From the NCBI RefSeq assembly GCF_000701505.1, contig NZ_JNJB01000007.1, forward strand, positions 23,302 through 87,301: a stretch of DNA of 64,000 nucleotides, given 5' to 3'. Shown in pieces: positions 1 through 8,312 of the stretch (its first letter is position 1; each line of letters starts with the position of its first letter). Both the position numbers and the translations under genes were made by a program. The notes beneath the pieces were generated by a model. That model was given only the letters and a program-made list of their open reading frames with translations. It did not search any database and was not told the DNA's origin. The DNA is from Dyadobacter crusticola DSM 16708. Lineage in GTDB: Bacteria; Bacteroidota; Bacteroidia; Cytophagales; Spirosomataceae.

Positions 1-130
1 CTGCGCGTCCCGTCCCGCGCAGAGAAGTTGAGCCGGGGGGCTAGCCCAGAACCGCAGATGATACCTGGCCCGCGCGGCGCGAAGCAAGCCGGGTAAAGTA
101 GGTCGGGCCGCACAGGTAGTCGCCACAATA
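1..130 (+). ncRNA. 5S-rRNA-like unit 1 (5' end outside the window)
   Basis: The stretch reads as a divergent relative of 5S rRNA. It carries the sequence GAGAAGTTGAGCC (compare the usual GAGAAGTTAAGCC), a loop-E-like GATGATA, and AAAGTAGGTCG near the 3' side, in the order and approximate spacing of a bacterial 5S molecule. Positions 1-7 and 17-23 (CTGCGCG / CGCGCAG) form a perfect 7-bp stem at the place of helix III. The loop sequence CCGAAC, nearly invariant in true 5S rRNA, is not present. It is therefore either a decayed 5S gene or a 5S-derived RNA. The 5' part lies outside the window, so an rRNA operon just upstream is possible but unseen. Confidence 0.55.
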
Positions 131-146
131 CCATTACTAATACAAA

Positions 147-176
147 AGCGCCTTGCAGAAATGTAAGGCGTTTTTT
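147..176 (+). terminator. Intrinsic terminator after 5S-like unit 1
   Basis: CGCCTT and AAGGCG form a stem around a short loop, followed immediately by a run of T. The same arrangement follows unit 2. Confidence 0.8.
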
Positions 177-183
177 GTGCATA

Positions 184-340
184 AGACCTGGTGTTTGCCT
201 CTTGCCAGACTGCGCGCCCCGTCCCGCGCGGAGAAGTTGAGCCGCGGGTGTCTAGCCCAGAACCGCCGATGATACTTGGCCTGTTCGGCACGGATCAAAC
301 CTGGCAAAGTAGGTCGGGCCGCGCAGGTAGTCGCCACAAT
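184..340 (+). ncRNA. 5S-rRNA-like unit 2
   Basis: This is a second copy of the preceding unit, offset by about 209 bp. It again has GAGAAGTTGAGCC (231-243), CGCCGATGATACTTGG (265-279) and AAAGTAGGTCG (306-316), the signature blocks of a 5S rRNA. The helix-III-like stem is CTGCGCG (210-216) with CGCGCGG (225-231); relative to unit 1 a T-A pair has become T-G, so pairing is kept. GCCAGA (204-209) can pair with TCTAGC (251-256) with one mismatch, as a helix-II equivalent. The canonical CCGAAC loop is absent. A 5S-derived ncRNA or a decaying 5S gene are both possible. I found no better RNA family by eye. Confidence 0.55.
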
Positions 341-353
341 ACTATCAATACCT

Positions 354-383
354 AAACGCCTTGCAGAAATGTAGGCGTTTTTT
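354..383 (+). terminator. Intrinsic terminator after 5S-like unit 2
   Basis: AACGCCT and AGGCGTT flank a short loop and run into T residues. The 20 bases after it (about 384-405) resemble the start of unit 2 (AGACCT...GTGTT), which suggests a truncated third copy. Confidence 0.75.
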
Positions 384-509
384 ATGCCTGAGACCTTCGT
401 GTTCCCAGGTTCACTATCCGTTCCGGGCCAGAGAGGGTATGCGGATGCCGATGCGTTGCGCTGTTCAGAAAAGGTAAATATCTCTGTCCGGATTAAGCCT
501 TTAACCCTT

Positions 510-1424
510 TCAATTGAAAGACTGCCTGAAAGCAAGTGGAGAAAGACTGGTTTTGATTTTGAACAGGCGACTGAAAGACTGCGGGTACTCGAATCCGAGC
601 TCGTAAGCGATTTCAGAAACAGACATATCTGAGGTCGACAATTTTTCTTTCGCTTTTTCAATAATCTTTTCATGGATATGATGCTGCGCGTTTTCTCCTG
701 TTAGGGAGCGCAGCATATCACTAAGATAACTTGCCGACATTCCGAGTTTTTCTGCCAGCACCTGAACTGTTGGAATCCCGCTCTCAGCTGCATTGCCTTT
801 TGTGAAATACTCGTCTAAGATGTCCTCGATATTTTGCAGCAAATTATTGTTAGCTGCTTTTCTGGTAATAAATTGACGACCATAAAACCGGTTGCTGTAA
901 TTAAGTAAAAGCTCGATCTGTGAGACTAGTACGTCCTGACTAAAGTGATCGATCCTGCTGTTTAGTTCTTCTTCAATGATATTGAAAACTGAGAAAATAG
1001 CAGTACGCTCTTTGTCTGAAAGATGTAATGCCTCATTGGCAGCATAGGTGAAAAAGCCAAACTGTTTAATTGTGCTTGCCAGCGGGTAGGATAGTAAAAA
1101 GTCGGGGTGAACAAGCAATATGTAGCCGGAGCTTGCATTGCCGCTGGGGCCTTCAAGGATTTGCCCGGGTGCTGTAAATACCAAACCACCTTCGCCGAAG
1201 TCATAGAAGTTCTGCCCGTATTTGGCTTTTCCGCCAAGGGTTGCTTTATAGGCGATCTTATAAAAAGGCATAACAATCGACGGCGGTAATGCACCAGGGT
1301 TGATCGTCATGTCTTTAATGTTGATAAAACTTACCATCGGGTGCACAGGCTTGAAAAGCCCGAACACCCGATGAAAGTCGGTCAAAGATTCAAATTTGTA
1401 CAAAGCAGGAGCTGCTGTTTTCAT
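510..1424 (-). CDS. AraC family transcriptional regulator
   Basis: A 304-residue DNA-binding regulator. The C-terminal third (about residues 205-304) holds the two helix-turn-helix motifs of the AraC/XylS family: a first helix pair around VLAEKLGMSASYLSDMLR and a second around SVSEIAYELGFEYPQSFSRLF. The N-terminal 190 residues form an effector-binding region I cannot assign to a ligand. It is the last gene of a minus-strand group with the SDR (1458-2195) and the frameshifted reductase (2203-3106), so it may control them in response to a small electrophile or redox signal. That role is inference. Confidence 0.9.
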   Translation of the reverse strand: MKTAAPALYKFESLTDFHRVFGLFKPVHPMVSFINIKDMTINPGALPPSIVMPFYKIAYKATLGGKAKYGQNFYDFGEGGLVFTAPGQILEGPSGNASSGYILLVHPDFLLSYPLASTIKQFGFFTYAANEALHLSDKERTAIFSVFNIIEEELNSRIDHFSQDVLVSQIELLLNYSNRFYGRQFITRKAANNNLLQNIEDILDEYFTKGNAAESGIPTVQVLAEKLGMSASYLSDMLRSLTGENAQHHIHEKIIEKAKEKLSTSDMSVSEIAYELGFEYPQSFSRLFKIKTSLSPLAFRQSFN

Positions 1425-1457
1425 AGTTTAAAGATATTGAACTTTAACCTGAATAAC

Positions 1458-2195
1458 CTACCAGGGAGTTACGCCTGTTTCCGGGTTATATTCTTCGCTA
1501 AAAAATTGCCCGGTTGGATCATCGCTGCCAATCATTGCGTATTTGGCGATCCGTGCGCCGCCTTCCTGAACTGTTCCGGTGCCCCGGTGCGCATTAAAAT
1601 CAGTAGCGACAAAGCCTGGACAAACTGCATTAACTTTGAATGGGGTATCCCGCAGCACGTAAGCTAAATCTATGGTGTACATATTCATTGCAGCTTTTGA
1701 TGCGGGGTATACTGCTGCTTTGTGACTATAATATTTCCAGGATGGATCGCCGTGCAGCGTTAGGGAGCATCCACTTGATGATACATTTACAATGCGGGGC
1801 GCTGGTGCATTGCGCAGCAGGTCGATAAATGCTTGCGTTACCCGGACAACCCCGTATAAATTGGTATCAAATACCGCTTTAAACTGTTCAATACTCGCCT
1901 CCAAAGCCGACTGCGGCATTCCACCATTGATCCCGGCATTGTTAATCAGCACATCCAATACATCTGTTTTATCTCCAATGATGTTGCGGGCGGCCAGTAC
2001 AGACGCTCCGTCCGTTACATCCAACTGGATCGCCTCTACATTGTCCAGGCCTTCTGCTTGCAACTTTCCTATTGCTTTCCAGCCGTTTTCTAAAACGCGG
2101 CTTCCGAGGAATACATAGTAGCCCTGTCTGAGAAGCTGCCGTGCTGTTTCAAAGCCAACACCTTTGTTCGCTCCGGTGATCAAAACTTTTTTCAT
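1458..2195 (-). CDS. SDR family NAD(P)-dependent oxidoreductase
   Basis: A 245-residue classical short-chain dehydrogenase. It shows the cofactor motif TGANKGVG (residues 8-15), NNAG (85-88), a Ser cluster near 139-141 and the catalytic Tyr163-x3-Lys167 in YPASK. The Rossmann motif at the extreme N-terminus and the family length support the start chosen. It begins 7 bp after the end of the frameshifted NmrA-like reductase and is followed by an AraC regulator. The substrate cannot be told from sequence; such genes usually reduce small carbonyl compounds. Confidence 0.92.
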   Translation of the reverse strand: MKKVLITGANKGVGFETARQLLRQGYYVFLGSRVLENGWKAIGKLQAEGLDNVEAIQLDVTDGASVLAARNIIGDKTDVLDVLINNAGINGGMPQSALEASIEQFKAVFDTNLYGVVRVTQAFIDLLRNAPAPRIVNVSSSGCSLTLHGDPSWKYYSHKAAVYPASKAAMNMYTIDLAYVLRDTPFKVNAVCPGFVATDFNAHRGTGTVQEGGARIAKYAMIGSDDPTGQFFSEEYNPETGVTPW

Positions 2196-2202
2196 GATTA
2201 CT

Positions 2203-3106
2203 CTATTGTTTGTGATATGTCAATGCAAATTCTTTTGCGAAATCGGCCAGCTTCACTTGGCCCCAGGTTGGTTTGTTGCGGTAAAAGTCTTCGTACAGAC
2301 TTCCGTTTTGTTGCGCCGCTTGCATTTGAACCATGCCGTTTGCGATCCATTCGTTCATGCCTGCATCCAGCATTTGTTGCAGCATTTTTTCACGCGGAAT
2401 CACCTGCCATTCCAAATCGGGCATACCAATAGCTTCACCGATTGTTTTCGCGATCTCGTTGGGAGACAATTCTTCACTAGCCAGGTAATGCACTGACCTG
2501 CCATTGAATGGTTTTTCCATTTCCTCAGCTACCACAGCCGCAATGTCCAGCGGGGAAACCCAGGGCTCCTTCTGGTCACCTCCATAAGTTTGTATGATCG
2601 CCGATTGGGATTTGATCGAGGCTATGAACTTGTATAGGTTGGTATAAAAACCGACCGGTCGCATGAATTTGATTGAGACGTTGTCCGGTAGCTGGTTCAG
2701 GATGGTCTCAACTGTATTATGCAGATAAAGGCTGCCAATCTCTTTGTTAGTATGAGCTCCGATGCTACTTAAATGTACAATCTGCTTTACGCCGGAAGTC
2801 TCAACTGCTTGCCTATAGTTGTTTGCTATCCTCGTAAAAGCAGCAACAAAATCTACGTTTTTATCAAAAACGCTGCCGATACCTTCATGCTTCCATCAAA
2901 TACACGATGTCGGCGCCTTTGAAAGTTTCTGTGAGAAATTCTGCGTCCTGTATGGTACCGATTGCCACTCTCGCACCCAATGCTTCAATCGCCACGTGGC
3001 GCTCTGCTTTACTGCTGATGATGGTAACCGCATGTTTCTTTCGGATCAATTCTTCTGCCAACGGCTTACTGATGTTGCCCAGTGAGCCAGTGATTACGAT
3101 TTTCAT
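2203..3106 (-). pseudogene. NmrA-like NAD(P)H-binding reductase, frameshifted
   Basis: Two reading frames make up one NmrA/atypical-SDR protein. The first (start 3106) begins MKIVITGSLGNISKPLAEEL, a Rossmann nucleotide-binding start, and ends at a TGA at 2885-2887 after VYLMEA. The second frame, one base away, continues the fold without interruption (EGIGSVFDKN, QIVHLSSIGAHT, MRPVGFYTN) to the stop at 2203, with family-typical C-terminal sequence. A single-base change near 2885-2890 would join them into about 300 residues. An upstream in-frame ATG at 3148 exists, but the one at 3106 directly precedes the Rossmann motif. It could be a real pseudogene or a sequencing error. Confidence 0.8.
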
Positions 3107-3240
3107 AATGTTCTGTTTTTTGATAGTGCAAAGTTGTGCAGCCGCCAAAAAGCAGATCTAACAGAATCGACTGAGTTTATAACAAAATTGAGGGTAAAGA
3201 AAGTTAGCGGGCGCCTGAGAGGCGGCCAACGCCCATTGTT

Positions 3241-4230
3241 TTAAGAATTCAAGTTACCGTCCATATAAAATGAATCATGCACTTGTTTGGCGAGCAGGGA
3301 TAAATGTTCTAGCAACGGCACAGGCTCGATAACTTTTATAGCTCCGGCAAACGGCAGCAACCAGGTTGCCAGATAAGGGAGAGAGCCTACAAGAAGTAAA
3401 ACTTCCAGGCTTCCATCTGCCAGCGCTTGTTCGTGCGTCCAACCATATCTATGCTTGGTGTCATGAAAATGCTGAACCTGGGCAGGCAGCAACATGGAAG
3501 GGTTGAAGTGGATCACCACTTTCTCCTGGTCTCTTCTTTTAGCTTCGTCAGCCCAATATTGTTGCAGTGTTTCCTGACGTGCAGGGAACACCTCATCGCC
3601 CATTGCGAGGCTGTTGATGCGGTCAAGTCTGAAATCTCTGAATGCTTGCCGGAGCCTGCAATATGCTACCACATGCCAGTGCTGGCTGAGATACAGACCG
3701 ATAGGTTCAATGTCACGCATGGTAGCTTCTCCGGATTCCGCAGCCTGATAACCAATGCATACAACCCGGTGAGATGTGACGGCGGTGACCAGCTGCTGAT
3801 ACGTGTTAGGTCGCTCTGACGCGCTGGCTGGCTCCATTACATGGATATAGGGAGCTATTGTTTCCAAATGGTCGCGATCTGAATGGCGGAGTGCCGCCCG
3901 GACTTTATCCATTGCCGCGCCACTTAGCCGGGCAGTTGCAGTATCTGTCAGTCTTGATGCAAGCTTTTCGGCTGTGAGCAGTGAGATCGCTTCTTCACGG
4001 GTAAACATGACTGGCGGAAGGCGGTATCCTTCCAGCATTGCATAGCCTTTTCCCTCCTGGGTGACAATGGGTATTCCCGCACTTTCGAGCGTCCGGATGT
4101 CACGGTAAATAGTGCGGGTGCTCACCGAGAAGCGCTCTGCAAGTTCGGTCGCAGTCACTGTCCGTTTTGTCTGCAGCAGAGTAAGCAGGGCTACTAAGCG
4201 GGAGAGACGGGTAACTTCGGAGTCGATCAT
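3241..4230 (-). CDS. YafY-type HTH/WYL-domain transcriptional regulator
   Basis: A 329-residue regulator with an N-terminal winged helix-turn-helix (about residues 10-65, with ATELAERFSVSTRTIYRDIR) and a WYL domain in the second half. In place of the canonical W-Y-L it has WHVVAYCR followed by FRDFRLDRI. WYL regulators sense small ligands or nucleic acids. It is transcribed in the same direction as the flanking genes but is separated from both by about 75-135 bp, and no target is obvious beyond its neighbours. Confidence 0.92.
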   Translation of the reverse strand: MIDSEVTRLSRLVALLTLLQTKRTVTATELAERFSVSTRTIYRDIRTLESAGIPIVTQEGKGYAMLEGYRLPPVMFTREEAISLLTAEKLASRLTDTATARLSGAAMDKVRAALRHSDRDHLETIAPYIHVMEPASASERPNTYQQLVTAVTSHRVVCIGYQAAESGEATMRDIEPIGLYLSQHWHVVAYCRLRQAFRDFRLDRINSLAMGDEVFPARQETLQQYWADEAKRRDQEKVVIHFNPSMLLPAQVQHFHDTKHRYGWTHEQALADGSLEVLLLVGSLPYLATWLLPFAGAIKVIEPVPLLEHLSLLAKQVHDSFYMDGNLNS

Positions 4231-4255
4231 AAGATCAGTTAGATTTAGCGGCTAT

Positions 4256-4286
4256 GCAAAAGAGCCCGCAGCCGGGCTCTTTTAAT
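4256..4286. terminator. Intrinsic terminator below the RidA-like gene
   Basis: AGAGCCCG and CGGGCTCT form an 8-bp GC-rich stem extended by A-T pairs on both sides, so it can work on both strands. On the minus strand it lies just after the stop of the RidA-like gene. Confidence 0.85.
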
Positions 4287-4303
4287 CTGGTCAAGATAGC
4301 AAA

Positions 4304-4696
4304 TTACTTTACCACAGTAGCCTCCAGTTCGATGGTAAGTCCACCAAAAAGGTTCTTAACTTCAAGCAGGGTAGTTGCTTGCTTGATGCCGTGATTGGCA
4401 ATCCAGGTTTGATAAGTTTGCAAGCAGCTTGTAAAAAATTCCTGCGTCGAAGTGGTGTAAACATTCAGTCTGACGATGCCGCCGGGTTCGTATCCTGCCT
4501 CGGTGATAAGTTGTTCCAGGTTTCGGATAGTCAGCTCAAGTTGCGCATTCATATCGCCCGCAAGTGGCTGGCCATTAGCGTCCATTGCAACTTGCCCCGA
4601 ACAGTAAAGCGTTCCAGCCGGCTGTTTCACTTCGACTGCTTGTACCGAATTCGTGTACTTACCCCATTCCCAGGGATCGGTTGTGTTCTTTTCCAT
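4304..4696 (-). CDS. RidA (YjgF/YER057c/UK114) family protein
   Basis: A 130-residue Rid-family protein with the family's typical length and the block GGIVRLNVYTTS in the centre. Canonical RidA enzymes hydrolyse reactive enamine/imine intermediates using a conserved Arg near residue 105. Here the corresponding region reads KQATTLLEVKNLFGG and lacks that Arg, so imine deaminase activity should not be assumed. It resembles the Arg-less Rid subfamilies. It is a single-gene unit with its own terminator. Confidence 0.88.
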   Translation of the reverse strand: MEKNTTDPWEWGKYTNSVQAVEVKQPAGTLYCSGQVAMDANGQPLAGDMNAQLELTIRNLEQLITEAGYEPGGIVRLNVYTTSTQEFFTSCLQTYQTWIANHGIKQATTLLEVKNLFGGLTIELEATVVK

Positions 4697-4825
4697 TTTT
4701 GTTTGTGGTAACGTTTAATTGTTTTTTGTTTCCACAAATTTCAACCGACCGGGTGACAGCCCTATGTCATACCTGTTTTAGTGAGAAAAAATTTATTTAA
4801 TAAACTTCCAAACTGAATACAAAGC

Positions 4826-5710
4826 CTAGTTTCTGGCGTAAACTTTACTAATGAAATCTCCCATTGTCATCGGCTTTCTGCCCAGAAAGGTTTCCAGCGT
4901 GGGATCATTCACGTCCATTGTACCTTGTGAGATAGCGACGGCCCACATGGTGAACATTCCAATATATTGTTCCGGAACACCAAGGCTTTTCAGCGTTGAT
5001 TCAAATTCCGCGACCGGAGGCGTTTTGTACAAAACCTCTTTTCCCAAGACCCTAGATAGCTCACCGGCGATGTCGTAAAAAGAATAAGATGCTCCATTTG
5101 TCAGCTGATAAACCCTGTTAACGTGGCCGTCCGAGGTCAAAACATGCGCAGCAGCTTCTGCCAGTTCTTCCCGCAGTACATAGCTGGCTTTCCCATAATC
5201 AGCAGGGAATAGAATGGAACCTTTATCAGCCACCTGCTCACCGGAGAAGACAGGTATCATTTCCAGGTATATTCCGTTTCGAAGAATGGTATACTCGATC
5301 CCGCTATTCTTTAACACTGTTTCTGATTCCACGTGCGAGTTTTGAAAGGCAGCGATTGCGGAGTGCTCAAAGTCTGGTTTTCTGATAAAAGACGTGTAAG
5401 TGATGTGCTTAACACCAGCTTCCTTAGCTGCATTGATCACATTGATGTGGTGATTTGTGCGGTTCTCAAAAGCCTGCCTGTCGTTGCTGGACACCAGTAA
5501 TATTTTCTCCACATCGCTGAAAGCATTCACCAGCGAATGATGATCGGTGTAGTCGCCGATTCTGATGCTGATGCCTTTTTCTTGAAGTACTTTGGCCTTG
5601 GCTGCGTCTCTGACCAATGCTGAAATGTTGGAAGGATTAACCCGCTTTTTCAAAAGATGGTCGATTGCATGAGCGCCGAATTGACCAGTTGCGCCTGTTA
5701 CTAAAATCAT
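4826..5710 (-). CDS. NmrA family NAD(P)H-binding oxidoreductase
   Basis: A 294-residue atypical SDR that begins MILVTGATGQFGAHAIDHLL, a Rossmann start like that of quinone oxidoreductase 2 (QorB) and NmrA-like sensors. The start at 5710 is preferred over an upstream in-frame ATG (5836), which would add a non-homologous N-terminus and run across the divergent promoter. It is transcribed away from the HxlR regulator at 5826. The shared 115-bp intergenic region carries two palindromes, so the regulator very probably controls this gene. The enzyme may reduce a quinone or electrophile; this is inference from the HxlR pairing. Confidence 0.9.
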   Translation of the reverse strand: MILVTGATGQFGAHAIDHLLKKRVNPSNISALVRDAAKAKVLQEKGISIRIGDYTDHHSLVNAFSDVEKILLVSSNDRQAFENRTNHHINVINAAKEAGVKHITYTSFIRKPDFEHSAIAAFQNSHVESETVLKNSGIEYTILRNGIYLEMIPVFSGEQVADKGSILFPADYGKASYVLREELAEAAAHVLTSDGHVNRVYQLTNGASYSFYDIAGELSRVLGKEVLYKTPPVAEFESTLKSLGVPEQYIGMFTMWAVAISQGTMDVNDPTLETFLGRKPMTMGDFISKVYARN

Positions 5711-5755
5711 TTTGCTACCTGTTTTATGAGATGATACATAAAGGTACCCATGCAG

Positions 5756-5770
5756 GTATACTTTATATAC
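5756..5770. promoter_or_regulatory. Putative HxlR operator, site 1
   Basis: GTATACTTTATATAC contains a GTATA-N5-TATAC dyad in the divergent region between the NmrA-like gene and its HxlR regulator. Its centre is about 35 bp from that of site 2. Confidence 0.55.
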
Positions 5771-5789
5771 TTTGTTCTCATATAATATT

Positions 5790-5806
5790 GATATACTTTT
5801 GTATAC
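5790..5806. promoter_or_regulatory. Putative HxlR operator, site 2
   Basis: GATATACTTTTGTATAC is a second dyad (ATAC-TTTT-GTAT core), 20 bp before the regulator start codon. This is a fitting place for autorepression. Confidence 0.55.
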
Positions 5807-5825
5807 TGAGATACATAAATAGTTG

Positions 5826-6206
5826 ATGATGACCAAGTTTAAAGAATTTGTTGGGGCAGAGAAGGGGCCGCAGTGTCCGCGTAGCTACATTCTGGCACTC
5901 ACAGACACACTCAATGTGATCAACGGAAAGTGGAAGCTGCCGATTATCGCATCGCTGTTGCGTGGTGTAAACCGGTTCAAAGATCTGCTGGAAAAAACCG
6001 AAAAGATCACGCCCAGGATGCTATCAAAAGAACTTAAAGAACTGGAAGCCAATGGTGTTGTACAGCGGGTGGTCTATAATCAGACACCCGTCCTGATCGA
6101 ATACCAGCTGACTGAATCCGGTAAAGATATCGCCGATGTGATTGATTCCATGATTGATTGGGGAATGACCCATCGTTCACATGTGATAAAAAAAGGAGTG
6201 GAGTAG
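5826..6206 (+). CDS. HxlR family winged-helix transcriptional regulator
   Basis: A 126-residue regulator of the HxlR/MarR-like group: an N-terminal CPRSYILALTDTLNVINGKW followed by the winged helix (LLRGVNRFKDL, ITPRMLSKELKELE). The Cys before the first helix corresponds to the redox- or quinone-sensing Cys of characterised members such as YodB and HypR. Two consecutive ATG codons (5826, 5829) and a TTG at 5823 are possible starts. It diverges from the NmrA-like oxidoreductase, the usual target arrangement for this family. Confidence 0.92.
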   Translation: MMTKFKEFVGAEKGPQCPRSYILALTDTLNVINGKWKLPIIASLLRGVNRFKDLLEKTEKITPRMLSKELKELEANGVVQRVVYNQTPVLIEYQLTESGKDIADVIDSMIDWGMTHRSHVIKKGVE

Positions 6207-6230
6207 ATAAAACGGCATTTCACCTGACAG

Positions 6231-6839
6231 TCAGCGGTGTTTGCGTCTGATCCAACTTCTGACAAGCTGCACGGCATAAAGCAGGATTAAACCCAAGAAA
6301 ATGAAATTAAACACCTTCCCGACAGTGTCAAAAGCGCCCTGGTATTTATTGCCAAAGTAGAATGCGGCAAAAAAGACGATTGACGACCATAACAGTGTAC
6401 CTATGAAGGTGTAGATCAGGAATTTCGCAAGTTTCATCTTCACCAGTCCGGCGGGAATGGATATGAAAGTCCTGAAAGTTGGCACCATTCTTCCCCAGAA
6501 GACAGCAACCGCCGCGTGCCTGTCGAAAAACCGAAGCGCTTTTTGGTATGAATCTTCCGAGAGTCCGATCCAAACTCCGTTCCGAATAATCCATTTCTCC
6601 AAACGATCGTGTCCGACTTTATTCCCTACCCAATACCAGAAACCAGCCCCGGCCAGTGAACCGAAAGTGGCGGAAAGTACCGCCAGGATAGGATTTATCT
6701 CACCTTCCACAGCCGCCATTCCGCTGAGCGACAGGATAATCTCCGAAGGAAGAGGTGGAAAAACATTTTCCAGGAGCATTAAAAGGAAAATTGCGAAATA
6801 ACCGGCTTGGCTAATAAATTCTTCAATCAGGGAGGTCAT
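6231..6839 (-). CDS. DedA family membrane protein
   Basis: A 202-residue integral membrane protein with the DedA signatures: LLENVFPPLPSE near the N-terminus and FWGRMVPTFRTFISIPAG in the centre, followed by C-terminal membrane segments and a basic tail (SWIRRKHR). DedA proteins recycle undecaprenyl-phosphate or other lipids across the membrane and support envelope integrity. The start MTSLIEEF at 6839 gives the usual family N-terminus; a GTG at 6869 preceded by AAGGA would add ten residues. It converges with the HxlR gene across only 24 bp. Confidence 0.93.
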   Translation of the reverse strand: MTSLIEEFISQAGYFAIFLLMLLENVFPPLPSEIILSLSGMAAVEGEINPILAVLSATFGSLAGAGFWYWVGNKVGHDRLEKWIIRNGVWIGLSEDSYQKALRFFDRHAAVAVFWGRMVPTFRTFISIPAGLVKMKLAKFLIYTFIGTLLWSSIVFFAAFYFGNKYQGAFDTVGKVFNFIFLGLILLYAVQLVRSWIRRKHR

Positions 6840-6954
6840 ATCCGGCACTGGCTGCTTGTTGATGATCACAAGTCATAACAAATCCTTGCCAGGTAGGTCC
6901 GCCCGACTTTTTCTAAAAGTGGGTTGTGCTCCCATTCGTGATTTTACAACCGGG

Positions 6955-7395
6955 TTATCTGATTGCAGAAACGGTTGCCTGTCGTCCGATCAACTGCCAG
7001 GTCCCATTCCTTTTTAGCCACACGTTTGTGAACCGCCGCGTCAGCTTTGCGCCAGCGTGATCAGTGACGCCCTGCGGCTTTATCTCCTCGCGTCCCATCA
7101 CAATAGCAGTTTGATTCACAATAGTTATCTTCTCAATAATTCTTGCAAAATCTTCATAATCCAATTTCCCGGATCTGATCAGAAGAGTAATATCTTTTTT
7201 AGATACAACCACATTCGCCGGATTGTTTACAACGAATTCGGGTGCCCATAATTTTTGGTACAATGCGTTTGTGTCACCCTTCAACACCGCAACGGCTTCT
7301 TGCTGTTCCAGCGCCCTGATTAGGGACTCAGGATCAGTTTGGGCTGATAACGCGCGGCTACACAGCATGAGAATGGAAAAAAGAGCGTTGTACAT
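6955..7395 (-). CDS. Secreted NTF2-like (DUF4440) protein
   Basis: A 146-residue protein starting with a signal peptide (MYNALFSILMLCSRALSA) and followed by an NTF2-like cone fold typical of DUF4440: an N-terminal helix (ESLIRALEQQEAVAVLKGD), then RRFTNVWLKRNGTWQLIGRQ at the C-terminus. The start at 7395 is chosen because it places the hydrophobic stretch at the N-terminus; an ATG at 7443 is also in frame. No specific enzymatic role can be inferred. It stands between DedA and an AraC regulator on the same strand. Confidence 0.85.
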   Translation of the reverse strand: MYNALFSILMLCSRALSAQTDPESLIRALEQQEAVAVLKGDTNALYQKLWAPEFVVNNPANVVVSKKDITLLIRSGKLDYEDFARIIEKITIVNQTAIVMGREEIKPQGVTDHAGAKLTRRFTNVWLKRNGTWQLIGRQATVSAIR

Positions 7396-7487
7396 AAGTC
7401 GTGATTTTGTAAATGCCGCCTTATCAGTGAGTAAGTCGTGCAAAATAAATTGTTCAACCGATTGGTCAGGTGTAAAAAAACGACAAC

Positions 7488-8312
7488 CTAGGCTAGATGC
7501 AGCTTTTTATGAATGCTGACTGATTCCTCCTGAATGAGGGCGGAAGGCGTAACTGAGGAGAATTGTTTGAAATCCTTAATGAGGTGTTGCAAATCGGAGT
7601 ACCCGCATTGGAGGGCAATGGTTAGCCAGCTGTTTGCCATATCAGCCTCTTTCAGGTTCATAGCGTAGTTAAAGCGTTGAATACGTTGAAAAACGACCGG
7701 ACTGACGCCGACATATTGAATGTACTTTCTTTGTAGCTGCCTTGCTGACAAACAAGCCTGATCCGCGAGCCATTCCAGGGAATGACCAGGCCGGGCACTT
7801 TCCAGCAAATCGTAAATCCGATCCCTTGGGCGCAGCCGTTCATTCACTTGTTTGATTTTGCCGGTCAAGTAGCGTTCAATAACCTGAATGATGCCACCGT
7901 AATCCGCCGCCTCCAATAACATCTCATTGACCGCGCTCACATCGGCAGGGATGACTTGTTCTGCGTCTAAATAATTTTCAACCAGTTCATTCATAGGTAT
8001 TCCGAGGAGCCGATACAGACTGCCAGGCTTAAATACAATTTTCAGCATCATGTACTCACTTTCAAACCGAAGGTTAAAGGCAGAGGTCTGTTGGCGGGAC
8101 AGATAACTGAAACTGCGTTTTTGCGTTACGCCCGTATTTGTGTTCTCCCCAATCACACGACCTATTATATCAAAAGTGAGACATTGCTCAGGGCGGGGAT
8201 AGTACAGCTTAACAGGATCAACAGCACTTCCTTTCAGGTCAAAATGAAGCAGATGATAGTGACTGACATACTGCTGAACATGCAATGAAGGTGTATAAAT
8301 CTTGTAGATCAT
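7488..8312 (-). CDS. AraC family transcriptional regulator
   Basis: A 274-residue regulator with an N-terminal sensor domain (YHLLHFDLKG, YYPRPEQCLTFDI) typical of Bacteroidota AraC proteins, and a C-terminal DNA-binding part around residues 170-260 (LEWLADQACLSARQLQRKY, LTIALQCGYSDLQHLIKDF). It diverges from the MATE exporter at 8524, a common arrangement for a regulator of drug or metabolite efflux. That regulatory link is inference. Confidence 0.92.
   Translation of the reverse strand: MIYKIYTPSLHVQQYVSHYHLLHFDLKGSAVDPVKLYYPRPEQCLTFDIIGRVIGENTNTGVTQKRSFSYLSRQQTSAFNLRFESEYMMLKIVFKPGSLYRLLGIPMNELVENYLDAEQVIPADVSAVNEMLLEAADYGGIIQVIERYLTGKIKQVNERLRPRDRIYDLLESARPGHSLEWLADQACLSARQLQRKYIQYVGVSPVVFQRIQRFNYAMNLKEADMANSWLTIALQCGYSDLQHLIKDFKQFSSVTPSALIQEESVSIHKKLHLA

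Noticed and set aside
137-673. A 178-codon minus-strand open frame across the 5S-like region
   Set aside because: It runs through the 5S-like unit, its terminator and part of the AraC gene, and the translation has no protein-like features.
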